Part shown: positions 48,083 to 57,051 of the stretch, one piece after another
Layout of the letters: each line of letters starts with the position of its first letter
Position numbering within the stretch: the stretch's first letter is position 1
Assembly (NCBI RefSeq): GCF_036689865.1
Contig: NZ_JBAHUQ010000014.1
Location: forward strand, 1-64,000
Reading direction: 5' to 3'
DNA from: Magnetococcus sp. PR-3
GTDB lineage: Bacteria; Pseudomonadota; Magnetococcia; Magnetococcales; Magnetococcaceae
Length of the DNA stretch: 64,000 nucleotides
The notes under the pieces: model-generated
The model's database searches: none
Seen by the model: the letters and a program-made list of their open reading frames with translations, nothing else
Told to the model about the DNA's origin: nothing
Program-made: the position numbers and the translations under genes

Positions 48083-49231
48083 TTAAACAATGGCCAGCAT
48101 GCGGTTTAAGGCCACTTTAGCCGACTCCGCCTGTTTAGCAGGTACTACAATTGGATTAACCACTTCCCCTTCAACCAGGTTTTCCAGGGTCCACAGAAGG
48201 TGTTGTGGGTCGATCCGGAACATGGTGGAGCACATGCAGATGGTTGGGCTAAGGAAGTGGATCTCTTTTTCAGGCATCTCATGCTTGAGGCGGTTGACCA
48301 GGTTCAGCTCTGTACCAATGACAAACTTGGAACCGGCTGGCGCCTCACGAACACGGGTTTGAATCAACTCAGTAGAACCCAGTGCATCCGCTTTTTGGCA
48401 TACCTCATAACTACACTCAGGGTGACAAACCACTTGCACGCCAGGAATGCGTTCCCGCCATTGGTCAATATGCTGGGGTTGGAACATTTGGTGAACAGAG
48501 CAGTAGCCATCCCACAAAATGATCTTGGCTTTCTCAATCTCTTCTTTGGTCAAACCGCCCATGGGCTCGGCGGGCTTCCACAACACCATCTCATCCAGGG
48601 GAATATCCATGGCGCCCCCCGTGTTTCGACCTAAATGTTGGTCGGGGAAAAAGAGTACTTTCTCTCGCTCAGAAAAAGCCCACTTTAGAACGTGACCAGC
48701 GTTGGATGAGGTACACACGGTACCGCCATGATCACCACAGAAGGCTTTTAGGTCAGCCGCTGAGTTGACATACGTGATGGGTGTGATGGTGGCTTCAGCA
48801 TCCAGAACCGTGCTCAGTTGCCGCCAGCACTCTTCAACGGCTGGTAGGTCGGCCATATCGGCCATGGAACAGCCGGCCGCCATATCGGGTAAAAGCGCTG
48901 TTTGATCGGGGGATGATAAGATATCCGCCACTTCAGCCATAAAGTGTACACCACAAAAAATGATATAATCGGCATCGGGGCGTTGCGAGGCCAAGCGGGC
49001 CAGCTTTAGGGAGTCCCCGGTCAGGTCCGCATATTTATAGACCTCTTCACGTTGATAGTGATGGCCTAGAATGACACAGTTGTCGCCCAGTTTCGCTTTA
49101 GCCGCTACAATACGGGCATCAATCTGGTCGTCGGTCAGTTGGTAGAGGGGCTCAAGGGCCACTTTATTCGCAGTCGTCATTGCCAATTTCCATAGGTCAG
49201 CACCCAACGGCGCTTTGATCTTGCTCAACAT
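48083..49231 (-). CDS. nadA: Quinolinate synthase NadA
   Basis: This 382-residue [4Fe-4S] enzyme condenses iminoaspartate with DHAP to quinolinate in NAD synthesis. Family segments include I-L-G-H-H-Y-Q, F-C-G-V-H-F-M-A-E, G-T-V-C-T-S-S-N, C-H-P-E-C and a C-terminal P-T-I-C-M-C-S-T-M, giving the cluster cysteines. A start at 49180 (MTTANKVALEP) would give 365 residues and is at least as plausible, since no clear ribosome-binding site marks the upstream ATG. NadB and NadC are not in the window. The gene is divergent from queG. Confidence 0.96.
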   Translation of the reverse strand: MLSKIKAPLGADLWKLAMTTANKVALEPLYQLTDDQIDARIVAAKAKLGDNCVILGHHYQREEVYKYADLTGDSLKLARLASQRPDADYIIFCGVHFMAEVADILSSPDQTALLPDMAAGCSMADMADLPAVEECWRQLSTVLDAEATITPITYVNSAADLKAFCGDHGGTVCTSSNAGHVLKWAFSEREKVLFFPDQHLGRNTGGAMDIPLDEMVLWKPAEPMGGLTKEEIEKAKIILWDGYCSVHQMFQPQHIDQWRERIPGVQVVCHPECSYEVCQKADALGSTELIQTRVREAPAGSKFVIGTELNLVNRLKHEMPEKEIHFLSPTICMCSTMFRIDPQHLLWTLENLVEGEVVNPIVVPAKQAESAKVALNRMLAIV

Positions 49232-49320
49232 TCAGGAGACGGATCATCCCGATTCCACAGACACAATGTACCCACCACAGCCATGAACTCAAGGAGGAAA
49301 TCCGAGCAAAGGCCCTGGAA

Positions 49321-50400
49321 ATGGGTTTTGACACGGTTGGTTTTGCCCCTCCAACCCCTCCAGTCAACCATGAGAAACTAGAAACATGGTTAAATTCTGG
49401 TGGTTATGGAGATATGGATTGGATGGCCCGTAACCGGGACCGGCGGGCAGACCCCAGGCAGTTAATGGCAGGTCTTAGCACCATTATGGTGGTTGGGGTT
49501 AACTACCAGCCCGCCCCGGAATTACTCAATGCGCTCAATGAACCTCATATCGGGTATATTTCGGCCTATGCCCGACATAAGGATTATCACGATATTCTAA
49601 AAAAACGCCTTAAAGCGCTGGCGCGTTGGTTGGAAGCACACCTAGGGGGGCCACAGGATGGCCGTGTGTTTGTGGATACGGCACCGGTATTAGAAAGGCC
49701 GTTGGCAGCACAGTCCGGTTTGGGCTGGCAGGGTAAAAACAGCATGTTGGTATCACGCCAGCACGGTTGTTGGCTTTTTTTGGGTGAACTCTTTTTAGCT
49801 TTACCGTTGGCTCCAGATCCTGTGGAGCCTGATCATTGTGGTCAGTGTGATCGCTGTCAAAAAGCATGCCCCACAGGGGCGCTAGATCAACCTTATTGGC
49901 TGTTGGCGCCAGATTGTCTGGCTTACTGGAGTATTGAAACCGACCTGCCTATTCCTCAGGGCATGCGTCAGGCTATGGGGAACCGGGTTTATGGGTGTGA
50001 TGACTGTTTAATTGTCTGCCCCTTTAACCGCTTTGGAACCCCAACCCAGGAGCCTCTTTTTTTACCCAAACCTGAGCTGGAAAACCCAGATTTATTGATG
50101 TTAGCGCAGTTGGATGAAACGCAATTCCGTACCCTGTTCAGTCAATCTCCGGTTAAGCGTACAGGGCGTATCCGGGTGCAGCGTAATGTGGCGGTGGCAT
50201 TAGGCAATTGGGGCAGTGAAGAAGCATGTGACATGCTCAAACAGTTATTCATGCACGAGCATGCCCTGGTGCGTGGCCACGCGGCCTGGGGGTTGGGGCA
50301 GTGCGGTGAACAGGGGCAGGCTGCTTTAGAACAAGCACAAAAGGAAGAGGCAGATCCTTATGTTCAAGAAGAGATCCAGGCGGTTTTAGCGCAAGGTTAA
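49321..50400 (+). CDS. queG: Epoxyqueuosine reductase QueG
   Basis: At least 359 residues long, this cobalamin- and iron-sulfur-dependent enzyme performs the last step of queuosine tRNA modification. It has the N-terminal domain with G-D-M-D-W-M-A-R near 30-37 and a double ferredoxin motif (C-x-x-C-x-x-x-x-x-C-P; C-x-x-C-x-x-x-C-P-F-N). A C-terminal HEAT-like repeat region follows. The ATG at 49321 is the first canonical start, but the frame stays open upstream to 49219 and encodes E-L-K-E-E-I-R-A-K-A-L-E, the helix that normally begins QueG. True translation may start at a rare ATC/ATT near 49246-49252, about 7 bases after AGGAG. Confidence 0.93.
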   Translation: MGFDTVGFAPPTPPVNHEKLETWLNSGGYGDMDWMARNRDRRADPRQLMAGLSTIMVVGVNYQPAPELLNALNEPHIGYISAYARHKDYHDILKKRLKALARWLEAHLGGPQDGRVFVDTAPVLERPLAAQSGLGWQGKNSMLVSRQHGCWLFLGELFLALPLAPDPVEPDHCGQCDRCQKACPTGALDQPYWLLAPDCLAYWSIETDLPIPQGMRQAMGNRVYGCDDCLIVCPFNRFGTPTQEPLFLPKPELENPDLLMLAQLDETQFRTLFSQSPVKRTGRIRVQRNVAVALGNWGSEEACDMLKQLFMHEHALVRGHAAWGLGQCGEQGQAALEQAQKEEADPYVQEEIQAVLAQG

Positions 50401-50699
50401 TGGGGGAGATCTAGAACCATGCCAGACATCAAGCACTCTTCTGGAGTATCTAGGCTTGGCCATGTTAAGCACTTGCAGAGTATGGGTATAAAAAAGGTCC
50501 ATAGCGTGGATGAGTCGCTTAAGCACGGTTTGAAGACCGTACCTCCCTACAAGAGGAGGGGCTCTGCGTTGCTGCCATATGTGGCACGGGGGGCTGGTTC
50601 AGGCGCTCGGGCTGTTTGCTTTTGGCCGGTGGATAGAGGGGGGCGGTTAAGTCTGTCATCAAGGCGTCAGGCACAGCGATATCGAGGAAAATAAGCAAG
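50401..50699. other. Intergenic region, ~300 bases, no convincing gene
   Basis: A 91-codon plus-strand frame (50419-50694) lacks a ribosome-binding site and is basic and low in order. I do not call it. No repeat stands out before the hairpin at 50700. Confidence 0.4.
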
Positions 50700-50743
50700 G
50701 CTTAAGCCTCTAACGCTTGAGAACAAGCGATGGAGGCTTAAGC
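50700..50743. repeat. Two-stage hairpin covering a stop codon
   Basis: An outer 11-bp stem (GCTTAAGCCTC / GAGGCTTAAGC) encloses an inner 5-bp stem (CGCTT / AAGCG) with a 6-base loop. The right arm overlaps the last codons and TAA of the minus-strand gene at 50738. There is no T-run. Confidence 0.7.
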
Positions 50744-51238
50744 GCGCTCTTCATCCTCTTCGGGGATATCTTCATCATAATAGTCGGTGTGCCGACGCAT
50801 GGCATTGACCAGGAACTGGGTCGCACGATCGAGCTGTTGTCGCCGTGCCTCGGGGGCTTGGTGCCACCGGGCGATGTGGGCAACATCCTCAGCGACCTGA
50901 TTGGCACGGATCATCTCCAAAGCATGCTGAGCGGCTTCCTGGCCATGATCAGGGTCAGGGTTTTGATGTTCCTCTTCTTGCTCTTCCTGCTCTTCTTGGC
51001 GAACCACGCGGTCCACCGCCTCCACCGGCTCATGGCTGGCAGGGCGCCCAACATTGGGCTTGGTGCGGTGACGTACCACAGGTCCTTGGTTGGACTCCTG
51101 GGTAGTCTCGACATGGTGTTCATCTTGGGCTTTGCCATTTTCTGTGCGTATATCACGTCGGTCACGCTCGCGACCAACCTCTTTTTGGAACGCACTGAGC
51201 AAACCAAAGACCATCACGTTTTGTACGGGATTAATCAT
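50738..51238 (-). CDS. Hypothetical charged protein, 166 aa
   Basis: I do not recognise this protein. The ATG at 51238 is marked by a consensus AGGAGG about nine bases upstream, so longer in-frame starts are rejected. A short hydrophobic N-terminal stretch (V-M-V-F-G-L-L-S-A-F) is followed by very polar sequence. This has a Glu/Gln run near residue 80-90 and a C-terminal helical region that ends in an acidic tail. It looks largely disordered. A large hairpin covers its stop codon. It lies downstream of nth on the same strand, about 85 bases away. Confidence 0.7.
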   Translation of the reverse strand: MINPVQNVMVFGLLSAFQKEVGRERDRRDIRTENGKAQDEHHVETTQESNQGPVVRHRTKPNVGRPASHEPVEAVDRVVRQEEQEEQEEEHQNPDPDHGQEAAQHALEMIRANQVAEDVAHIARWHQAPEARRQQLDRATQFLVNAMRRHTDYYDEDIPEEDEERA

Positions 51239-51323
51239 GGTTGCAATCCTCCTACTTCTAAGATCGGAGGTTTTGCAGTAAATGTTGAATAAAAAATAGT
51301 AGATGTTCGAAAAAAAGCGCTTA

Positions 51324-51986
51324 TTAGGTCTGTTTTTCCCGTTTTTTCTGCTCTTTTTGGAAGGTGCTGCACCAGTCCGTAACCAGGCACTCGGCACACA
51401 GGGGTTTGCGTGCTTTGCAGGTGTAGCGCCCCAGCAGAATTAACCAATGGTGGGCGTGATCCATAAAGTGCTCAGGAACCACCTTAACCAGGGGGGCTTC
51501 GGTGGATTCCGGGGTTTTACTCTTGACCAGCCCTAAACGGTTAGAGACCCGAAAAACATGGGTATCCACCGCCATGGTCGGTTGCCCAAAGGCGACATTT
51601 AGAACCACATTGGCCGTTTTACGCCCCACACCGGGTAGGGCTTGGAGCTCTTCACGGGTTTGGGGCACCACGCTGTTGTGCTCATGGACCAGCTTTTTGG
51701 CCAGTAAGCCCAAATTCTTAGCTTTACTGTTAAACAACCCAATGGTGCGGATGTGGGGCTTAATGCCCTCTTCCCCCAGTTCAGCCATGGCTTCTGGGGT
51801 CGGGGCGGCCTGAAACAGGCCAGGGGTTGCCTTGTTTACGCCAACATCCGTGGCTTGAGCAGAGAGCACCACCGCAACCAGGAGCTCAAACGGGTTACGG
51901 TAATCCAACTCGCTTACAGGCTCAGGATTGGCCGCTTTGAGTGTGGCAAAAATGGATTCAATATCTTTTTTTGTCTTACGGGCCAT
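51324..51986 (-). CDS. nth: Endonuclease III
   Basis: This 220-residue DNA glycosylase/AP lyase acts on oxidised pyrimidines. The helix-hairpin-helix L-P-G-V-G-R-K-T-A includes catalytic Lys123, and Asp141 lies in A-V-D-T-H-V. The C-terminal [4Fe-4S] loop has the pattern C-x6-C-x2-C-x5-C. The length and all key residues are standard. Confidence 0.98.
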   Translation of the reverse strand: MARKTKKDIESIFATLKAANPEPVSELDYRNPFELLVAVVLSAQATDVGVNKATPGLFQAAPTPEAMAELGEEGIKPHIRTIGLFNSKAKNLGLLAKKLVHEHNSVVPQTREELQALPGVGRKTANVVLNVAFGQPTMAVDTHVFRVSNRLGLVKSKTPESTEAPLVKVVPEHFMDHAHHWLILLGRYTCKARKPLCAECLVTDWCSTFQKEQKKREKQT

Positions 51987-52079
51987 GTGTCGCTTCCATT
52001 GTGTTGATGGGGCAAAGGGGGTTATACCAGATGCTGGGTACTTTTGCCCAATGCTTTAAGTTAAGAGTGACATTGGACC

Positions 52080-54113
52080 ATGGCTACAGAAACACACTAT
52101 ACCACCTGCCCACTGGATTGCCCCAGCGCCTGTGCCCTGCAGATCACCACAGAAGAGGGGCGTTTAACCAAGATTAAAGGCGATGGTAACCATCCTTTTA
52201 CTCAAGGGGTTATTTGCGGCAAAGTGGCCCGTTATGAGGCGGTGCAGAATGGTGAACGCATTACCCAACCGATGAAGCGGGTAGGCCCCAAGGGGTTAGG
52301 TCATTTTGAGCCTATCAGTTGGGATGAGGCCATGGAGACCATGGTAACTGAGCTGCAAAGTCGCATCGATACATATGGTGCCGAGACGGTTTGGCCCTAC
52401 TGGTACGGGGGGACCATGGGGCTGTTGCAGCGTAAAGCTCTGACACGTTTGACCCACCGTGGGGGGTTCAGCCGTATGTTGGGCACCATCTGCTCCTATA
52501 TCGGGGTAGCGGGGTGGCAAGCTGGGGTCAATAATTTTGTCGGCCCCAGTGCCGATGATATGGCGGCGTGTAGTGATCTTGTTGTGTTGTGGGGCATTAA
52601 TGCGGTCTCTACCCACATCAATATGATGGGGTTTGTTAAAAAAGCCCGTGCCCGCGGTGCAAAATTTATTGTCGTCGATCCCTATCGTAACCGGACCGCT
52701 AAGTTGGCGGATGAGCATATTAATCCGCGTCCCGGTACCGATGGCGCACTGGCTGCCGCTATGATGCATGTCTTGTTGGGGGAGGGTTTGGCCAATCGGG
52801 ACTATCTGGCGCGCATGACCGACTTTGATGAAGAAGTTGAGACTCACTTTAAGGATAAGACTCCCGAGTGGGCTGCTGAAATTACCGGCCTGGAGGCGGA
52901 GACGATCCGCCAGTTTGCTCGGCAGTTAGGGCAGGCTTCGGTGCCCTATATCCGTATGGGGTTGGGTATGAGCCGCCAAAACAATGGGGCGGTCAATATT
53001 CATGCGGTGTCTGCCCTTCCTGCCATGGTGGGCGCTTGGGAAAAGCGCGGGGGTGGGGCGATGATGATGTCCCACGGGGCCTTTGGTCTCAACGATCGGG
53101 CCATTACCGGACCCCATTTAGTGCAAGGGCAGCCCGCACGTGAGCTGGATATGAGCCGTGTTGGGGCGATCTTGAATGATACAAAGCAGGAAACCCCGGT
53201 TTCAGCGATGTTGATTATGAGTGTGAATCCGGCTGTGACCAACCCGGATCTTGGCGCTGTCTACCGGGGGCTAACCCGTAAAGATCTGTTTACCGTGGTG
53301 CATGAACAGGTCATGAGTGATACCGCCAAGTTTGCAGATATCTTACTGCCAGCCACCACCTTTTTGGAGCATGAAGATCTCTACAGCTCCTATGGCCAAT
53401 ATACCCTGCAGCATGCCCAGCCCATTTTACCACCAACTGGGGATGCCCGGTGTAACCACGATTGGGTCAATGAGCTGGCCCGCCGTTTGGGATATGAGGA
53501 GCAGGAGTTTAAGAACAGCACCACCCAAACCGTTGCCCAGGTATTGGCAGACTCTAACCTGCCACCCATTGATCAGTGGCAAGGGCGTTGGCAGGATGTC
53601 ACACCGGATGAAGATACCCGTCACCACCGGCATGGTTTTGGGCATGCCGATAAGCGTTTTCACTTTCGGGCCCATTGGTCGAATCCTCAAATGCCAGCTC
53701 TACCAGACCACTGGGCGGTCAACCGGCGTGATCTGGCTTCAGATCAGAGCTATCCGCTGGATTTTATGACCCCACCGGCCCATGCCGTATTGAACTCGAC
53801 CTTCACCCAGTGCGACTATCATGAAAAAAAGCTGGGGGAGCCTCTGTTGTTCATTAACCCAGAGGATGCCCAGCAGCGTGGGGTGAAAGAGGGGGATCTT
53901 GTTGTTGCTTATAACGCTTTGGCTTATCTGCGTTTTAAAGCACACCTGACAGAAGATGTTCGTCCTGGTCTAACCCTATGTGAAAGCAACTATGCGGCAA
54001 AGGCATTTAAAGAGGGCATCTCTCTAAACGCTTTGAGTCATGCTGATGTTGTTGAACCGACCGGTGGTGCGGCTTTTCATGATAACCGCGTACAGGTTGA
54101 AAAGGTGACCTGA
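52080..54113 (+). CDS. Molybdopterin-dependent oxidoreductase, solitary
   Basis: This 677-residue protein belongs to the DMSO-reductase superfamily. The N-terminal [4Fe-4S] site is C10-x3-C14-x3-C18 with Cys46 and Lys48 (C-G-K). The molybdenum-ligand region reads G-T-I-C-S near 135-139, so Cys138 (or Ser139) is the likely ligand. MGD-binding segments such as N-P-A-V-T-N-P-D and L-P-A-T-T-F-L-E-H-E follow. There is no twin-arginine signal, so it should be cytoplasmic. No electron-transfer or membrane subunit gene is adjacent, so its electron partner is unknown. The substrate cannot be told. Confidence 0.9.
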   Translation: MATETHYTTCPLDCPSACALQITTEEGRLTKIKGDGNHPFTQGVICGKVARYEAVQNGERITQPMKRVGPKGLGHFEPISWDEAMETMVTELQSRIDTYGAETVWPYWYGGTMGLLQRKALTRLTHRGGFSRMLGTICSYIGVAGWQAGVNNFVGPSADDMAACSDLVVLWGINAVSTHINMMGFVKKARARGAKFIVVDPYRNRTAKLADEHINPRPGTDGALAAAMMHVLLGEGLANRDYLARMTDFDEEVETHFKDKTPEWAAEITGLEAETIRQFARQLGQASVPYIRMGLGMSRQNNGAVNIHAVSALPAMVGAWEKRGGGAMMMSHGAFGLNDRAITGPHLVQGQPARELDMSRVGAILNDTKQETPVSAMLIMSVNPAVTNPDLGAVYRGLTRKDLFTVVHEQVMSDTAKFADILLPATTFLEHEDLYSSYGQYTLQHAQPILPPTGDARCNHDWVNELARRLGYEEQEFKNSTTQTVAQVLADSNLPPIDQWQGRWQDVTPDEDTRHHRHGFGHADKRFHFRAHWSNPQMPALPDHWAVNRRDLASDQSYPLDFMTPPAHAVLNSTFTQCDYHEKKLGEPLLFINPEDAQQRGVKEGDLVVAYNALAYLRFKAHLTEDVRPGLTLCESNYAAKAFKEGISLNALSHADVVEPTGGAAFHDNRVQVEKVT

Positions 54114-54192
54114 TCTTAACCATATGGCGGTTGCGTGCTATGGGGTATGGTGTGTGATTGGTGTTGATTTTTAGACGATGTGAGATGATTGA

Positions 54193-55302
54193 ATGACAGA
54201 ATCCATACATCCTGGTCGGTATTTGGTGACCTCACTCTCCGGGTTAACCCTTAGCGCGGAGGAGAAGGTCTATCTCAAGGCGGTTAAACCGGCAGGTGTC
54301 ATGCTCTTCTCCCGTAACATCCGGGATCTTGAGCAGGTGACACATCTGATTGAGCGTATTCGCCACTACAGTGCAGATACGGTCTTATGGATTGATCAGG
54401 AAGGGGGGCGGGTACAGCGTTTAGGGCATCCACTTACCCCATTACCCGCGGCTGAGCAGTTTGCTAAACTCTACCGTCATGCCCCCATGCAGGCACGATA
54501 TTTGGCTGAACAGGCTGGTGCCTTAGCTGGGCGAGAGTTAAAAAGCCTGGGGTTTGGTGTCAACTGTGCGCCGGTACTGGATATTCCTGCCCCACAGGCA
54601 GATCCGGTCATTGGTAACCGTGCTTTTGGGCGAGATGCCCACACCATTACCGATCTAGCTGGGGCTTGGCTTACCGGTTTGCAGTCTGCTGGGGTGATGG
54701 GGGTGGCTAAGCACTTTCCCGGTCATGGGGATGCCTTGGTCGACTCCCATTTGGCTTTGCCTCGGGTAAAAACAGAAATTGGGGAACTGCGGCAAAAAAC
54801 CTGGGTCCCATATGTGCAGTTGATAAAACAAATCCAGGGCATTATGACCGCTCATCTGGTGATGGAAAATTTGGATCCTCAACATCCAGCTACGTGGTCC
54901 TCCGTGGTGTTAAAAGACTGGCTCAGGGGCCGGTTGGGATATACGGGGCTTATTGTTTCGGATGCACTGGAGATGGGCGCACTTGGTGGGTCTATGGAGG
55001 ATCGTGCCGCGCGTGCTATACGTGCTGGGTGTGATCAATTGTTGGTCTGTTCAGGGCGGCGGAACCATATGGAGCAAGCCTTGTGTGGTGTGGTACAAGC
55101 GTTGGGTGAAAAATCACAATCTGAGCAGCAAAGTGATGGTCAACGTATGGAACGTATCCTTTCCTCATGCCGTTTTTCACCGGGTAATTGGCAGAAGGTA
55201 GTTGAAGATCCAGCCCAAGAGGCGTTAAAAGAGAGTCTACAACGTTTGGTCAGTCATGATCTTGGCCGGGACCCGACGGAAGTGTTACATAGAAAATTAT
55301 AG
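54193..55302 (+). CDS. nagZ: Beta-N-acetylhexosaminidase NagZ
   Basis: This 369-residue cytoplasmic glycoside hydrolase family 3 enzyme releases GlcNAc from anhydromuropeptides in cell-wall recycling. Motifs are D-Q-E-G-G-R-V-Q-R near 68-76, K-H-F-P-G-H-G-D at 173-180 with the catalytic D-S-H loop, and the nucleophile Asp257 in S-D-A-L-E-M. The C-terminal tail is about 40 residues longer than the minimal domain. It is followed at 30 bases by the DUF971 gene. Confidence 0.96.
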   Translation: MTESIHPGRYLVTSLSGLTLSAEEKVYLKAVKPAGVMLFSRNIRDLEQVTHLIERIRHYSADTVLWIDQEGGRVQRLGHPLTPLPAAEQFAKLYRHAPMQARYLAEQAGALAGRELKSLGFGVNCAPVLDIPAPQADPVIGNRAFGRDAHTITDLAGAWLTGLQSAGVMGVAKHFPGHGDALVDSHLALPRVKTEIGELRQKTWVPYVQLIKQIQGIMTAHLVMENLDPQHPATWSSVVLKDWLRGRLGYTGLIVSDALEMGALGGSMEDRAARAIRAGCDQLLVCSGRRNHMEQALCGVVQALGEKSQSEQQSDGQRMERILSSCRFSPGNWQKVVEDPAQEALKESLQRLVSHDLGRDPTEVLHRKL

Positions 55303-55332
55303 GTCGATTGACCTGTTTAGGGAGTAGTGAAG

Positions 55333-55740
55333 ATGGATTTGAATCAGACCCAGTTTGGCGCCTCGCACCTACCTACAGAGATTCGTCAGATCTCAGCGGA
55401 GAAGGTGTTGGAGATCACCTGGGATAATGGTAAGAAGTCTCGTTTTACCATGGAAGCACTGCGGGTGTTTTGCCCCTGTGCTGACTGCCGTGGTCATACA
55501 CCGGATCAAAAAAAGCTCATTGATGGCAAGTTGGATGTCACCATCACCGATATTGAGCCCGTTGGTCACTATGCGGTACGTCTAGGCTTTTCTGATGATC
55601 ATGACAGTGGTATTTACGATTGGGAACTGCTGTATGATCTTGATGAGAATATGGAAGTCTACTGGAAAGGCTATGAGGCAGAGCTGCAGCAGGCTGGTAA
55701 ACGCCGCCGTCCATCGGTTTTTGCCATTAAGTCTGTCTAA
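55333..55740 (+). CDS. DUF971 domain protein
   Basis: This 135-residue protein of the DUF971 family is homologous to the N-terminal zinc domain of gamma-butyrobetaine hydroxylase. It has the Cys motif C-P-C-A-D-C-R-G-H and a late D-S-G-I-Y-D-W segment. Members are often found near iron-sulfur or Mrp/ApbC genes. The ATG at 55333 is preferred over the GTG at 55327, with GGGAG upstream. It is likely cotranscribed with nagZ. Confidence 0.85.
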   Translation: MDLNQTQFGASHLPTEIRQISAEKVLEITWDNGKKSRFTMEALRVFCPCADCRGHTPDQKKLIDGKLDVTITDIEPVGHYAVRLGFSDDHDSGIYDWELLYDLDENMEVYWKGYEAELQQAGKRRRPSVFAIKSV

Positions 55741-55815
55741 CGTGACAGCTTTTAAATCGGTATAATCTATGATCCAAAGCCCTTTAAAGGATCGTAAGAT
55801 CTTAAGTCGATACAC
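55741..55815. other. Short spacer before the terminator
   Basis: It lies between the DUF971 stop and the terminator hairpin. A short minus-strand frame here is not credible. Confidence 0.3.
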
Positions 55816-55880
55816 AAAGCCCTGTTGCTGTGGCTGGGAAGCTCTTTTTCCTTTTCACGGCCGCAGGGCTTTTCTGTTTT
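55816..55880 (+). terminator. Probable intrinsic terminator after DUF971
   Basis: AAAGCCCTG (55816-55824) pairs with CAGGGCTTT (55864-55872) across a long loop, followed by a T-rich tail. It is a looser terminator than the others in the window. Confidence 0.6.
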
Positions 55881-56420
55881 TATAAAGACTCCAGGGGTAG
55901 ATCCTAGCGATTGAAAGGGTAGGGGGCAAAACCATCAGAGTGAACCCTGTTTTAGGTTAGATCGTTTTAATCGTGGTGGTAAGTCGCGAGGCATGGTGTA
56001 AGCAGCAGCTTGTTTTTTTCATCCCTGTGATTGGGGGTTTGTTGTTCATAAGGCAACAAGGGGTCCTTGTGTTTAAATGATAGCCTTATCGATCAGCTGA
56101 TCGTTATGCAAGCCGGTGCAGGTTCCAACCCATGGGCAGAGATGAGCTTGAATAAGCGATCAGCACCTAGAGCAGATTTGAACACTGCACAGCTTAGGAT
56201 TTCTTAGGGGCCTGATCATTTTGGCGTACGCTCTCTATGGGTTATAAAAGGGGAGGAGGGGGCCTTTTGGCGATTCACGACGGTTGCTTATAGGGGGCCG
56301 CTCGATGGGGTCGTGATCAGGGGTTTTTTATAGGCGTGGCATTTTTGTGAGAGCATGGTGAAAAAAAGCGTTGCATCTGCCCCACTGAGTGCGCTATAAA
56401 CTGGCCCACGGCATACCAAT
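55881..56420. other. Intergenic region before tRNA-Glu, ~540 bases
   Basis: No gene is seen. It contains a perfect 14-base palindrome CGATCAGCTGATCG (56090-56103). The rest must include the tRNA promoter. Confidence 0.45.
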
Positions 56421-56496
56421 GTCCCGTTCGTCTAGGGGCCTAGGACACCGGCCTTTCACGCCGGTAACACGGGTTCGATTCCCGTACGGGACGCCA
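56421..56496 (+). tRNA. tRNA-Glu (anticodon TTC)
   Basis: This is a 76-base cloverleaf. The acceptor arms GTCCCGT (56421-56427) and ACGGGAC (56486-56492) pair fully, the anticodon loop has CTTTCAC with anticodon TTC, the T-arm has GGTTCGATTCC, and the 3' CCA is encoded (56494-56496). It differs from E. coli tRNA-Glu at only a few stem positions. Confidence 0.98.
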
Positions 56497-56562
56497 TATA
56501 TTAAAACGCTGTCTGCCCCGACTGGCGTTTTGCACAGATAGCCCCAAAAGGGCGTGTGCCTT

Positions 56563-56595
56563 AACGGCCTGCTGATAACCTCAGCAGGCCGTTTT
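56563..56595 (+). terminator. Intrinsic terminator after tRNA-Glu
   Basis: AACGGCCTGCTGA pairs with TCAGCAGGCCGTT around a 5-base loop, followed by TTTT, about 67 bases downstream of the tRNA. Confidence 0.9.
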
Positions 56596-57051
56596 GCATG
56601 GTGGGTGATTCTCCCTGTATCCTTCCATTGTTTCATATGCTCTCTCCTTTTGTGGTTCTTATGCGTTTGGTTTAAGCCTTCTCACCTGACATACAATCGT
56701 TGTGACGCTGGAATTCTGCTGAGTTTGAACGCTTATAGGCGAGCTGCCCTGTGAGCATCTCTGCTCATCTTGCCCTATCTGTATCATGTGTATCTTTGTG
56801 CGCTGTTAGGTTGGGGGCATCGTTTAGGAGGGGGCTATTTAGTGGGGAAAAGAGGTGGGTTTGTGCGTTGGTCGGCTCGGTTAACCGTAGGAGAAGATCG
56901 GTGGAAGACCCCGCTCTTTTTAGATGGCCTCTGCCTAAGCATCGAATCATTTTTCGTAGGATCGTTGATCTGCCCTAAAAAACGGCATGGGTTGTGCTTT
57001 TATTGGATAGGTGTGTGTTGCACTAAGCGTCTTTTCAATGGGAGATAAGCC
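56596..57051. other. Intergenic region, ~455 bases, no convincing gene
   Basis: Overlapping frames on both strands (for example 56770-57048 plus) lack a ribosome-binding site and have odd composition. The end of the region supplies GGGAG for the next gene. Confidence 0.4.

Noticed and set aside
50419-50694. 91-codon plus-strand frame after queG
   Set aside because: No ribosome-binding site and basic, low-complexity text.
56751-57048. Overlapping frames on both strands before the helical repeat gene
   Set aside because: They compete with each other, lack ribosome-binding sites and have Cys/Trp-rich, unnatural composition.
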